Assembly (NCBI GenBank): GCA_016177735.1
Contig: JACOUS010000020.1
Span: 1-64,000, forward strand
DNA length: 64,000 nt
Direction of reading: 5' to 3'
DNA from: Ignavibacteriales bacterium
GTDB lineage: Bacteria; Bacteroidota; Ignavibacteria; Ignavibacteriales; Melioribacteraceae
Each line of letters begins with the position of its first letter. Position 1 is the stretch's first letter. This document shows positions 26,324-36,800 of the stretch, piece by piece. Under the pieces are notes generated by a model. That model searched no databases and was not told where the DNA came from. It worked only from the letters and a program-made list of their open reading frames with translations. The position numbers and the translations under genes were made by a program.

Positions 26324-28279
26324 TTAATTTTCTCCATTTTCAATCCATACGCCGTCTTCTTTGATCAGCCCGATCAGTTCATTCAACGCGTTATCCGAAT
26401 TTATGCTTCTTTTTACAATTTCTTTGCCTCTGTAAAGAGTAATTTTGCCGGGACCGGCACCGACATATCCGTAATCCGCATCCGCCATTTCTCCGGGTCC
26501 GTTAACAATGCAGCCCATTATCGCAATCTTTACTCCCTTTAAATGCTCGGTTCGTTTCCGAATTTTATTTGTTACATCAACCAGATCGAACAAAGTTCTG
26601 CCGCAAGACGGGCACGCGATGTATTCCGTTTTTGATATTCTCGTTCGTGCCGCTTGAAGTATTCCGAATAACATGCGGTTAATTAATCCTTTATCAAAAG
26701 TTACGGAATCGCTTTTTGCGGTGAGCCAAACTCCGTCGCCAAAACCATCAATCAACAACGAACCAAAATCGGTTGCACTGCAAATCCGCAATTCATCTTC
26801 CAAAATTTTTTCATAAACTCTCTTTACGATCACGGGATTTTTAATATTCCGTATCATCAATTCAAAAAAGGCGCGGCGTTGTTCAGCCATCCCGTGCTTG
26901 TTTTTTGTTGTTAGTACAAAGACCGCTCTTTCATCATTTTTTATTTTATCGAATTGTTCGGAAAAAATTTCCGCGAGAGGAATTTCTACGAAATTGAGAA
27001 CGAAAGATTTTATTGTTGAATTATTATAGTGTTCTATTGTTGAAAAGAACGGAAAACTTTTTGTTTTGTCTTCGAGTGTGAGCCACTTATTGTAATCGTA
27101 AACTACTTTTAGATTATTCGGCGCATCAAAAGAAAGTTCTTTCATACCGAGATAAATCAAGTCGCAAGCTTGATCTGTCATTTTCCATTTGTCTGTTGCG
27201 GCATCGTAATTATATCCTACTTTTTTTAATTCATCGTAATCAACAATTTCTTCTTTGCTGAAATCGGTAAAAACTTTTGGAACTGTGTGCCCGCCAATAC
27301 CGGCAATTTCAAAAGTATCTCTTCTTTCATAAACAAAAGGATCTTTCGGAGTTTCATCAATCTCAACAATCGGTTCGTGATTTTCTCTTCCTTTATATCT
27401 TTCTGCAAGCGCAATTGCAACCGGTGCTTCGTATTCCGGTTCTTCAGTGAGCGATACACGTATCGTATCGCCGATGCCGTCTTCAAGCAATGTTCCGATT
27501 CCGACAGCGGATTTAATTCTTCCGTCTTCACCATCTCCGGCTTCCGTTACTCCGATATGAAGCGGATAATTCATTCCCTCTTCTTCCATTTTTTGAATGA
27601 GCAGTCTGTATGCTTGAACCATCACTTGCGGATTGCTTGCTTTCATCGAAAGAACAATGTTGTAGTAATTCAGGTCTTCGCATATTCTCAAAAACTCGAG
27701 TGCAGATTCAACCATTCCGAGCGGTGTATCACCGTATCGGCTCATGATGCGATCCGACAATGAACCATGATTTGTTCCGATCCGCATTGCCGTTCCGTAC
27801 TCTTTGCAAATTTTTACGAGCGGCGTAAATCGTTCACGAATTCTTTCCAGTTCTGCAGTGTATTCGTCATTTGTGTATTCAATCGTTTGAAATTTTTTCT
27901 TATCAACATAATTGCCGGGATTAACGCGGACTTTTTCTACAATTCGCGCGGCAAGTTCTGCGGCATTCGGCGTGAAATGAATATCTGCAATCAATGGAGT
28001 TTTGTAACCGCGTCTTTTCAATTCATCTTTTATGTTTTTTAGATTTTGCGCTTCGTTCAAACTTGGCGCGGTAATGCGCACATATTCACAACCGGCTTCA
28101 ATCATGCGGATCGACTGCTCGACCGTTGCAAGCGTGTTCATCGTATCGGTGGTAGCCATTGATTGGATTCTTATCGGATTATTTCCTCCGAGCGGAATAT
28201 CACCAATATAAACTTCGCGTGTTTTGTACCGTGAATAGCAAGTTAAACTATTGCAATATTTTTTAATTGTTTCTAGCAT
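26324..28279 (-). CDS. ispG: 4-hydroxy-3-methylbut-2-enyl diphosphate synthase, long form
   Basis: The 651-aa protein is IspG/GcpE with the large central insert known from Bacteroidetes, Chlamydiae and plants. The TIM-barrel part reads NPIRIQSMATTDT...ADIHF and VRVNPGNY. The iron-sulfur part has C556, C559 (ACPSCGRTLFDL) and C590 with E597 (GCIVNGPGE), the expected 4Fe-4S ligands. The enzyme makes HMBPP in the MEP isoprenoid pathway. The start is ATG 28279. Downstream on the same strand is NIF3. No other MEP genes are close. Confidence 0.96.
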   Translation of the reverse strand: MLETIKKYCNSLTCYSRYKTREVYIGDIPLGGNNPIRIQSMATTDTMNTLATVEQSIRMIEAGCEYVRITAPSLNEAQNLKNIKDELKRRGYKTPLIADIHFTPNAAELAARIVEKVRVNPGNYVDKKKFQTIEYTNDEYTAELERIRERFTPLVKICKEYGTAMRIGTNHGSLSDRIMSRYGDTPLGMVESALEFLRICEDLNYYNIVLSMKASNPQVMVQAYRLLIQKMEEEGMNYPLHIGVTEAGDGEDGRIKSAVGIGTLLEDGIGDTIRVSLTEEPEYEAPVAIALAERYKGRENHEPIVEIDETPKDPFVYERRDTFEIAGIGGHTVPKVFTDFSKEEIVDYDELKKVGYNYDAATDKWKMTDQACDLIYLGMKELSFDAPNNLKVVYDYNKWLTLEDKTKSFPFFSTIEHYNNSTIKSFVLNFVEIPLAEIFSEQFDKIKNDERAVFVLTTKNKHGMAEQRRAFFELMIRNIKNPVIVKRVYEKILEDELRICSATDFGSLLIDGFGDGVWLTAKSDSVTFDKGLINRMLFGILQAARTRISKTEYIACPSCGRTLFDLVDVTNKIRKRTEHLKGVKIAIMGCIVNGPGEMADADYGYVGAGPGKITLYRGKEIVKRSINSDNALNELIGLIKEDGVWIENGEN

Positions 28280-28321
28280 AGAAGCTTTCTGAATTTAAAC
28301 GTTGTAGAAAAAAAAGAAGTT

Positions 28322-28843
28322 CTAATTATTTCGTTTTGCCAGTTCGTGTAAAAACAGTTTTATGAATTCGGACGCTGAGGCTGGGTTTTGAGCTGTTATA
28401 ATATTTTTGTTTATAACTACCGGAGTATCTTTGTATTCAACACCCTCTTTTTCCAATTCCTTTTTATCTTCTTCGTAACAAGTTGCGCACTCTGTAATTA
28501 AGCCGGCTTTTGCCAGAATTACCGGCGCACTGCAAATAGCACCAACAAGCTTTCTCTTTTTTACAAAGTTTTGTGCAGTCGAATGTAAACGAGGATTGTT
28601 CCAATAATTTCTTGTTCCTTTGCCGCCGATAAAAATTATTCCGCCGAAATTGCTTTCGTGAATATTGTAAAACTGAATATCGTTCTTCACTTTTAATCCG
28701 CCGGAACCAACACACAATGTATTGGCATCCGAAGCAATAAAAATTTTTATACCGGCTCGTTCAAGTGCATTGGTGATAATTAAATATTCCTGCTCATTAA
28801 AATCCTGAGCCGGCAGAATTAAAAGCACACTTTTGTTTATCAA
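28322..28843 (-). CDS. DJ-1/PfpI family protein
   Basis: The 173-aa protein must start at TTG 28843, since an in-frame stop lies a few codons upstream and no ATG is near. The DJ-1/PfpI fold is shown by the nucleophile elbow VGAICSAPVILAKAGLI with C104, an acidic residue near 17-19, and GGIIFIGGKGTRNYW. Families of this type include chaperones, glyoxalases and stress proteins; the exact activity is not clear. The gene sits 42 bases upstream of ispG on the same strand. Confidence 0.88.
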   Translation of the reverse strand: MINKSVLLILPAQDFNEQEYLIITNALERAGIKIFIASDANTLCVGSGGLKVKNDIQFYNIHESNFGGIIFIGGKGTRNYWNNPRLHSTAQNFVKKRKLVGAICSAPVILAKAGLITECATCYEEDKKELEKEGVEYKDTPVVINKNIITAQNPASASEFIKLFLHELAKRNN

Positions 28844-28985
28844 TAAACTGGCTCTCGTTCAATTTTCTTTAATCGAAAATACTAATATTAAATTTGTCCG
28901 GCAATCTTGCCGTTAGCCCGGTTAATAACTTATGTTTGGGCTGAGGTATTAAATTTCTAACTTACTGCGGAAAATAAATTACTCG

Positions 28986-30851
28986 ATGCGGATACCCGAT
29001 CAAAAAATAGAGGAAATTAGAACATCTGCCGATATAGTTGATGTCGTTTCTGAATACGTGCAGCTGCGCAAGCGCGGAAAAAATTTCATCGGTTTGTGCC
29101 CCTTTCATCAGGAAAAAACTCCTTCGTTTACCGTAAGCGAGGATAAACAAATTTATCATTGTTTCGGATGCGGAAACGGCGGTAACATTTTTAAATTCTT
29201 AATGGAATTTAAAAACATTTCCTTTGTGGAAGCCGTTGAAGAAATTGCAGAGCGGCTCGGAATCAAAATTCAATATGATAAAGAAACTTTTGACGAACAG
29301 CAGAGTGCACTCGAAGAATTTTATGAAATCAATTTGTTTGCCGCGAGATTTTTTTCGGACAATCTTCTCAAAAGCAATGAAGGCGAAGAAGCGCGCGAAT
29401 ATTTGAAGAACAGACAGATTAAACAGCAGACACAACGAGCATTCGGGATCGGTTATGCACCCTACGGATGGGATAATTTTTTAGCGTATGCAAAGGATAA
29501 TAAAATTAATCTGTCCAAAGCAAAACAGCTTGGTTTGATAGACCTGAACGAAAAAGGTGAGTACTACGATAAATTCCGCAGCAGAGTAATTTTTCCGATC
29601 TTTTCGCCGAACGGAAGAGTAATTGCATTCGGCGGAAGAATTTTAGAAAAACGGGATGACACAGCGAAATATTTGAACTCGCCCGAATCACAAATTTTTT
29701 CCAAACGAAAAATTCTTTACGGACTCTATCATTCCAAAGACGAAATAAGAAAACTTGACCGCGCAATTCTTGTCGAAGGTTACATGGACCTTGTTTCGTT
29801 GTTTCAAGCTGGAGTTAAAAATGTTGTCGCTTCTTCTGGAACTTCTCTCACGGAAGAACAAGTTCAATTGCTTTCGCGGTTCACGAAAAATATCATCATA
29901 CTTTTTGACGCCGATCCGGCGGGACAAAAAGCCGCTCTGCGCAGCATCGAAATTCTGCTCAAGCAGAATTTTGAAGTTAAGGTTATCACGCTTCCACAAG
30001 GAGAAGACCCGGATTCGTTCATCAATAAATTCGGCAAAGATAAGTTTGACGAATTTGTTACATCGGCAAAAAATTTTTTAGAATACCAAACAGCACAGTT
30101 CGAACAACAGGGAATGTTTGACGATCCGGCAAAGGCAGCCGATGCAATCCGCGTGCTTGTAAAAACTTTATCGCTTGTTGACGATGAACTTAAACGCAAT
30201 CTTTTTTTGAAAACGATTTCCAAAAAATTCAACTTAAGAGAAAAGTTAATTGAATCGGAGTTGAATGCTCTGCTCGACCAGCAAAATCAGAGAGAAGCAA
30301 ATACTGTACGGCAGAGTGCAAAATCGTTGAAGGTTCTGCAAGATTTAACTTCAGTCGGAACAATTACAAGCGATAATCCATTCGAAAAAGAATTGATTAG
30401 ATTACTTTACGGCGGCGGTGAAGAAATTATCTCTTACATTTTCGACAAAGTCGGCATCGAATTATTTTCCAATCCCAAATTCAAAACACTTGCAGAAATT
30501 GCGCACGATGGCTACAATGATAATCATTTCTCGCCGGCATATTTGATTGACAAAATTGATAACGATGAGTTGAAGACTTTTATTTTCAAGCTGGCATTAA
30601 CCGATGAAACAATCAGCAAAAAGTGGGACGAAATTTCCTACACTGGCAAAATTGAAAAGGACACAATCGTGTTCGCCCATGAGACAGTCCGCAACTTTTT
30701 GGTTTACCAGATTGATCAGCAAATTAAAGCTAACAACCGGATAATTTCCGAATCGAAAGATGAACATCTTCACATCGAACTTTTAACACGCAACAAAGAA
30801 CTTCAAGAAGAAAAGAAAGAACTTATTGGATACAAAAACAATCGTTGGTGA
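28986..30851 (+). CDS. dnaG: DNA primase
   Basis: The 621-aa protein has the CHC2 zinc-binding domain (C38, H41, C59, C62 in LCPFHQEKTPSF and YHCFGCGNGGN), the catalytic core and a TOPRIM domain with E264 (VEGYMD, 263-268) and the DxD of FDADPAG (308-310). The C-terminal part is a helicase-binding-like region. DnaG makes RNA primers for replication. The ribosome site is weak (GCGGAAA). The next gene starts 4 bases after the stop, so the two are joined in one transcript. Confidence 0.97.
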   Translation: MRIPDQKIEEIRTSADIVDVVSEYVQLRKRGKNFIGLCPFHQEKTPSFTVSEDKQIYHCFGCGNGGNIFKFLMEFKNISFVEAVEEIAERLGIKIQYDKETFDEQQSALEEFYEINLFAARFFSDNLLKSNEGEEAREYLKNRQIKQQTQRAFGIGYAPYGWDNFLAYAKDNKINLSKAKQLGLIDLNEKGEYYDKFRSRVIFPIFSPNGRVIAFGGRILEKRDDTAKYLNSPESQIFSKRKILYGLYHSKDEIRKLDRAILVEGYMDLVSLFQAGVKNVVASSGTSLTEEQVQLLSRFTKNIIILFDADPAGQKAALRSIEILLKQNFEVKVITLPQGEDPDSFINKFGKDKFDEFVTSAKNFLEYQTAQFEQQGMFDDPAKAADAIRVLVKTLSLVDDELKRNLFLKTISKKFNLREKLIESELNALLDQQNQREANTVRQSAKSLKVLQDLTSVGTITSDNPFEKELIRLLYGGGEEIISYIFDKVGIELFSNPKFKTLAEIAHDGYNDNHFSPAYLIDKIDNDELKTFIFKLALTDETISKKWDEISYTGKIEKDTIVFAHETVRNFLVYQIDQQIKANNRIISESKDEHLHIELLTRNKELQEEKKELIGYKNNRW

Positions 30852-30855
30852 GAAG

Positions 30856-32325
30856 ATGAATTACAATCCGTCTCTTTATGAAATCAACACACGGGTTTTT
30901 GTAAAAAGATTCGGTGCAGAAACTAAAATAACAAACGTGCCGCCGGTCTTTTGGAACGAACTTGCCGAAAAGGGAATAGATTACGTTTGGCTATTGGGAA
31001 TCTGGAAAACATCCGATGAGGTAATTGAAAAATATTGTTTTGAAGATGATCTCGTTAACAGCTACAAACGCGCGTTGAGGGATTTCAAAAAAGAAGATGT
31101 TATCGGTTCCCCTTTTTCCATTGACGTTTATGATGTTAATCCAAAATTAGCAGATGCAGATTCGCTGATTGAATTGAAATCTTTTCTTAACAGCCGCGGC
31201 ATAAAATTAATTTTGGATTTCGTACCGAATCATTTCGGTGCCGGAACGAGTCTGTTGAAAACTCATCCCGAAATTTTTCTGCAAGTTGACGAAGAATCCT
31301 TTCTTAAAGATCCGCACACATATTTCAAACCGTTTGCCGGCAAAGAAATTTATTTTGCCCACGGCAGAGATCCGTTTTTCCCTTCATGGCAGGATACTAT
31401 ACAGATAAACATTTTCAGTAAAGATGCGAGAGAATTTCTAACCGATACACTTTTGAGATTAACGGATGTTTGTGACGGTGTCCGCTGTGATATGGCAATG
31501 CTTCTGTTGAACAACGTTTTTAAGAATACGTGGATCGGTGCACTTTCCAAAAATCATTTTCATTTGCACGAAAAAGAATTTTGGAGCGAAGCAATTTCTG
31601 CAGTAAAAAATAAAAGGGCAGATTTTATTTTCATCGCAGAATCTTACTGGGATATGGAGTGGGAACTTCAACAACTCGGCTTTGATTTCACGTATGATAA
31701 AAAATTAACGGATCGGCTTCGCACCGGTTACGTAAAAGATATTTGCGAACATTTGCTCGCGGAAGAATCATATCAAAAAAGATCTCTCCGGTTCATCGAG
31801 AATCACGATGAAGAGCGCGCCGCTGCTTCTTTCGGGAAAGAAAAATCAAAAGCCGCCGCAATAATTATAAGTACAATTCAAGGTATGCGGTTTTATCACG
31901 ACGGTCAGCTCGAAGGGAAAAAAATTAAACTGCCGGTTCAGCTCGGCAGAGAGCCCGAAGAATTTTTTCCGAACGGTATTCACGATTTTTATGATAGACT
32001 TTTTTCAATCACTCAGGAAAAAACTTTCAAACACGGGAACTGGAAATTGCTTCGACCCGGACCGGCTTGGGAAGGAAACATATCCCACAATAACATGCTC
32101 GCGTGGGAGTGGAATTACAATGATGAGAAAAGAGTAGTTGTTGTAAACTATTCCGAAAGTGTATCGGTATCGCTTTTAAAATTAGATGTGAGCGGTTATC
32201 CTGAAAATTTTGAGCTGCTCGATTTATTAAACGATCAAACTTATATTCGTTCTTCCGAAGAAGTTTATCACACGGGTCTCTACATCGAACTAAAACCCTG
32301 GCAAGCACACATCTTAAAATATTAG
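30856..32325 (+). CDS. Alpha-amylase family glycosidase (GH13)
   Basis: I chose ATG 30856, just after the dnaG stop; the frame is open 10 codons further up inside dnaG. The 489-aa enzyme has all four GH13 regions: DFVPNH (121-126), GVRCDMA with nucleophile D212, FIAESYWD with acid E262, and ENHD with D318. No signal peptide is seen, so it acts in the cytoplasm, probably on stored or imported alpha-glucans. The substrate is not clear. Linkage to dnaG is unusual. It is followed by a shared terminator. Confidence 0.88.
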   Translation: MNYNPSLYEINTRVFVKRFGAETKITNVPPVFWNELAEKGIDYVWLLGIWKTSDEVIEKYCFEDDLVNSYKRALRDFKKEDVIGSPFSIDVYDVNPKLADADSLIELKSFLNSRGIKLILDFVPNHFGAGTSLLKTHPEIFLQVDEESFLKDPHTYFKPFAGKEIYFAHGRDPFFPSWQDTIQINIFSKDAREFLTDTLLRLTDVCDGVRCDMAMLLLNNVFKNTWIGALSKNHFHLHEKEFWSEAISAVKNKRADFIFIAESYWDMEWELQQLGFDFTYDKKLTDRLRTGYVKDICEHLLAEESYQKRSLRFIENHDEERAAASFGKEKSKAAAIIISTIQGMRFYHDGQLEGKKIKLPVQLGREPEEFFPNGIHDFYDRLFSITQEKTFKHGNWKLLRPGPAWEGNISHNNMLAWEWNYNDEKRVVVVNYSESVSVSLLKLDVSGYPENFELLDLLNDQTYIRSSEEVYHTGLYIELKPWQAHILKY

Positions 32326-32336
32326 TTTAAAAAAAG

Positions 32337-32357
32337 TCCCTTCCCTTTAGGAAGGGA
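32337..32357. terminator. Hairpin between convergent genes
   Basis: An 8-bp perfect stem TCCCTTCC / GGAAGGGA has a 5-base loop. There is an A tract on the left (T tract for the minus strand) and TTTAT on the right, so it can work for both convergent genes. Confidence 0.75.
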
Positions 32358-32374
32358 TTTATGGATGGGCAGTA

Positions 32375-33313
32375 TTAAAAAGTAAAAGTAACACCAATCT
32401 TAAAAGTCTCGTAAGTTAAAGGCGCTTCTGTGTTGAAGGGCCAGTTCATCTTTTCTTTCTTCAAAAGATAAAATGCGTACGAGTATCCGTTCTTCAATAA
32501 AAAGTTTACGATAGGTCCGGCAAAAGGTGATGAATCAATAACCTCGTCAACAAATTTATCGAGTGCTTCCAAACCGGCAGTTTCAATTATAAAACTTCCG
32601 AGATGTTTCCAAAACATGTGGCGCGGAAAAATTACTGCGGCTTCGTAACCGGCATTGAAAGAAATAAACGAAGCGGCTTCCAACCTGATCCCACCTTCAC
32701 TCAATGTTCCGAAACGGAATTCGCCGTCGAAACGTTTTAATATTTCAGACTCAGATTGCTTTCCAAATAATATATCATCAAGTGCCGGTGCAACACCACC
32801 GTCAAGTCCATCCACTTCCAATTTAGACCAAACTGCCGCGTGTTGTGTGTAAGGCAATATTTTTACTTTATCAAAACTGTATCCGTAACCGCTCCTTCTC
32901 CCAAATCCGAATCGCCACAAATCGCTTTCGTATTTGTTATAGTTATCATCCGTAGATTTTAAGTCTGTTGCAAGCCGCGATGCAAATGCATACCGCTCGT
33001 TAAATTCAATAATAGTTTCATCGGAGCGGTCATAAAATGAAACATAACCGAGTTTCAATTCGATTAATCCAACATCTGCAAATTTGCCGTTAAGTTTATC
33101 GTGATCGGGCTTGCCAATTCCGTAATCGAGTTCAATAAACGGTTTGCCGTGATGCCATCCCGACCATTGGTCGTCCCAGTTCCAATCCCAATCGTTGAAC
33201 CATTCTTCATCATCTTTATAGTTCGTTGTATCGCTATCTTCATCTTGTGCGTTAATCTGCGCCGAGAAAAAAATTGCGGTAAGTATTATTATCAAAAAAG
33301 ATTTTTTGAACAT
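32375..33313 (-). CDS. Unknown probable outer membrane protein with Asp/Trp-rich start
   Basis: I do not recognise the family. The 312-aa product has a signal peptide (SFLIIILTAIFFSAQINAQ), then a very acidic aromatic stretch (EEWFNDWDWNWDDQWSGW), then alternating polar/aromatic strands (FIELDYGIGKPDHD, LIELKLGYVSFY) and ends TFKIGVTFTF, with the terminal Phe typical of outer membrane beta-barrels. One likely helix (SSFAGPIVNFLLKNGYSYAF) lies near the end. It is probably in the outer membrane. It is transcribed after the carAB-receiver group but with a 95-bp gap. Confidence 0.65.
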   Translation of the reverse strand: MFKKSFLIIILTAIFFSAQINAQDEDSDTTNYKDDEEWFNDWDWNWDDQWSGWHHGKPFIELDYGIGKPDHDKLNGKFADVGLIELKLGYVSFYDRSDETIIEFNERYAFASRLATDLKSTDDNYNKYESDLWRFGFGRRSGYGYSFDKVKILPYTQHAAVWSKLEVDGLDGGVAPALDDILFGKQSESEILKRFDGEFRFGTLSEGGIRLEAASFISFNAGYEAAVIFPRHMFWKHLGSFIIETAGLEALDKFVDEVIDSSPFAGPIVNFLLKNGYSYAFYLLKKEKMNWPFNTEAPLTYETFKIGVTFTF

Positions 33314-33408
33314 ACCACACCCCTATATTTAATTGTTAACGTTAAATTAGACGAAAGTAAAAACAGAATGGTTACAGCTTGTGGAAGGGAAATAATAACG
33401 TTTGAAAA

Positions 33409-33810
33409 CTATTCTACTCTAATGCCGGTTTTCAGTTCGAGAGTTTTTAGTAAAGCTTCCATCAGCACATCGTTTTGTACGGGCTTTGTTATAAAAATAT
33501 CAACACCGGCGCGGTAGGCATTGTCTTTATCTTTTTGAAATGCGTGTGCCGAAAGTCCGACAACCGGCATGTTCTTATTTTCGGAAGAGTTCCTAAGTTC
33601 TTGCGTTAATTGAAGCCCGTCTTTTCTGCCTCGCAGAGAAATGTCCATTAAAATGATATCAAACTTTTTGGATTCCATTTTGCTGTAAAACGAATCCGCA
33701 GAGTCGCAAATATCAACATCAAATTTTCTTTTGAGAAATAACTGCAAGAATTTTTGATTTTCAAAATCATCTTCAACAATCAACAACAATGGTCTTCTTT
33801 TTTCTTCCAT
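33409..33810 (-). CDS. Single-domain receiver (CheY-like) protein
   Basis: The 133-aa protein contains only a receiver domain: acidic EDD at 13-15, D56 in LMDISLRG, S/T in VGLSAH and K109 in ITKP. It has no output domain, so it should work by protein binding or as a phosphorelay step. It lies 73 bases downstream of carB on the same strand. Its partner kinase is not in this window's neighbourhood. Confidence 0.9.
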   Translation of the reverse strand: MEEKRRPLLLIVEDDFENQKFLQLFLKRKFDVDICDSADSFYSKMESKKFDIILMDISLRGRKDGLQLTQELRNSSENKNMPVVGLSAHAFQKDKDNAYRAGVDIFITKPVQNDVLMEALLKTLELKTGIRVE

Positions 33811-33883
33811 GGTATCACCTCTTATTGGGGAGTAATTTCGGAAGTAAAATAAGAATAAATAGGTGAAAATTGAAATAGCCCGC

Positions 33884-36800
33884 TCACTTGTATTCGTCCC
33901 AGCTTTTTATATCAAGACAAAAAGGATTTTTGTTTGAAAGAGCTTCTGCAAGTCTCATTGCAAGCTGACGGTTTGTTATCAACGGAACTTTATAATCAAC
34001 AGCAGTGCGGCGGATAAGATAATCGTTTGTTAGCTCTTCTTCCTGGAAATTTTTGGGAATATTTATTACGAGATCAATTTTTCTGGTTTTGATAAAATCA
34101 ACGGCATTCGGGCTTTTACCGCTGAGAGGCCATTCGAGAGTTTCAACCGGAATATCATGCTCTTCCATAAAACTCGCAGTACCCTTCGTTGCGTAGAATT
34201 TGACACCGAGTTTCATAAGCTGGCGTGCCGGTTCAAGCAATTCGGATTTCGATTCGATTGTACCCGATGAGATCAAAACATTTTTTATCGGGAACTTGTA
34301 TCCAACTGCGGTGAGTGCTTTCAAAAATGCTTCGTCGAAATCCTGACCGAGGCAAGCGACTTCTCCGGTAGATGCCATTTCAACACCGGTGGTCGGATCG
34401 GCACCTTCGAGACGTGTGTAAGAAAATTCCGGAGCTTTAACACCAACGTAATCATAAGTAAATGTTCCATCCTGAATCGGTTCGACTTTTTTACCAACAA
34501 TAACTTTAGCGGCGGCTTCAATAAAATTTGTTTTCAAAGTCTTTGATACAAACGGAAAACTTCTCGATGCACGCAAGTTGCACTCGATAACTTTTACTTT
34601 GTTATCCTTTGCGAGAAACTGAATATTAAACGGTCCGTTGATGTTCAATGATTTTGCAATATCTGCAGAGAATTGTTTAATCTGCCGCATCGTTTCAAGG
34701 TAAGTACGCTGAGCCGGAAGAACCAAAGTTGCATCACCTGAATGCACGCCGGCATTTTCAATGTGTTCTGAAATTGCTGAACAAACTATCTTTCCGTTTT
34801 GTGCAACAGCATCGAACTCCAACTCTTTTGCATTCACCAAAAATTTGCTGATTACAACCGGGTGTTCATCGGAAATATCGACTGCCTTTTGCAAAAACTT
34901 TATCAGTTCGTAATCATCGGTTGCGATTGCCATTGCCGCGCCGCTCAAAACATAAGAAGGACGAACCAAAACCGGGAAGCCTACTTTCTTTGCAAACTCA
35001 ACTGCTTCCTGAATTGTATTTAATTTACTCCACGCCGGCTGACCGATGCCGAGTTCATCGAGCATTGCTGAAAATTTACTTCTGTTCTCTGCTTTGTCAA
35101 TTGATTCGGGCGTAGTGCCGAGAATTTTAATTCCAACATGATGAAGTTTTAACGCGAGATTATTCGGCGTCTGCCCGCCCATCGAAACAATAACACCCAT
35201 CGGACTGATTGTGTTGTAAATTTCCCAAATAGTTTCTGTTGTTAATTCTTCGAAGAAGAGCGCATCAAATTCATCGTAATCCGTGCTTACTGTTTCAGGA
35301 TTGCAATTGATCATCACGGTTTTGTATCCCATCTCGCGGAGTGACTTGCCGGTAATTACACAGCACCAATCAAACTCAACTGAACTTCCGATGCGGTACG
35401 GACCCGAGCCGAGAATGATTGCACTCTTTTTAAGATTGAATTCAAAATCGTGAGAAGAACAATTGTAAGTTAGATAAAGATAATTTGTCTTTGCCGGATA
35501 TTCCGCAGCAAGAGTATCGATGTGTTGTATAAACGGATGAATCTCATGTTTTTTTCTTTGCATATAAACATCGTGCGCATCAACTTGAAGTATGTTGGCA
35601 ATCTGCCGGTCTGAAAATCCGTGCTGCTTCGCTTCGAGCAGTAATTCTTTTGTCAATTTTTTCGGTGAAGCTGCAATTTGTTTTTCTATTTCTACGATGT
35701 TCTGAATTTTACAAAGGAACCATTTATTGATATGAGTAAGCGAGTGAATCCAATCAACAGAGTAGCCGAGTTTTAAAGCTTGCACTACGGCAAACATTCT
35801 TTCTTCTGTAGGATTCTTTAATGCTTCTTCGAGATCATCGAATTCAACTTTTGTGCGGCTCGCTGTTAAACCTTCAACACCGATATCGAGCATACGCATC
35901 GCTTTCTGAATTGTCTCTTCGAACTTGCGCCCGATTGCCATCACTTCGCCGACCGACTTCATCGATGAACCGAGATTTCTTTTTACGAGTCTGAATTTTT
36001 TCAAATCCCATCGCGGAACTTTAACAACAATGTAATCAAGCGCCGGTTCAAAAAATGCTTTCGTAGTTTTTGTAATCGAGTTTTGAAGTTCATGCAGTCC
36101 GTAACCGAGTGCAAGTTTTGCCGCAACAAATGCAAGCGGATATCCGGTTGCTTTCGATGCGAGCGCAGAACTTCTCGATAAACGCGCGTTAACTTCTATT
36201 ACACGGTAATCTTCCGAATTCGGATCGAGTGCATATTGAATGTTGCATTCGCCTACAATTCCAAGATGACGGATAGTGCGGATTGCAATCTCGCGGAGTT
36301 TATGATATTCTCTGTTTGTTAAAGTTTGGCTCGGTGCAACAACAATACTTTCGCCGGTGTGAATTCCCATCGGATCAATATTTTCCATATTGCACACGGT
36401 GATGCAGTTGTCATATTTATCGCGCACAACTTCATATTCAATTTCTTTCCATCCTTCGAGATATTCTTCAACTAAAATTTGCGATGAGTATGAAAGAGCT
36501 TTTGTTGCAAGTTTTTTTACTTCACTTTTATTTCTGCAGATGCCCGAACCGAGTCCGCCGAGCGCGTACGCAATTCTGATAATTACCGGGAAGCCAATCT
36601 CCACAGCATATTCGATTGCATCATCAAGGGTAGTCACGGCTTTGCTTTGCGGAAATTTAACATCAATCTCTGAAAGTTTGTTGCAGAAAAGCTGCCGGTC
36701 TTCCGTATTTTCTATTGCATCGATCTGTGTGCCGAGTACTTGTACTTTATATTTTTTCAGAATTCCTTCGCGGTGAAGCGCAAGTCCGCAATTGAGTGCA

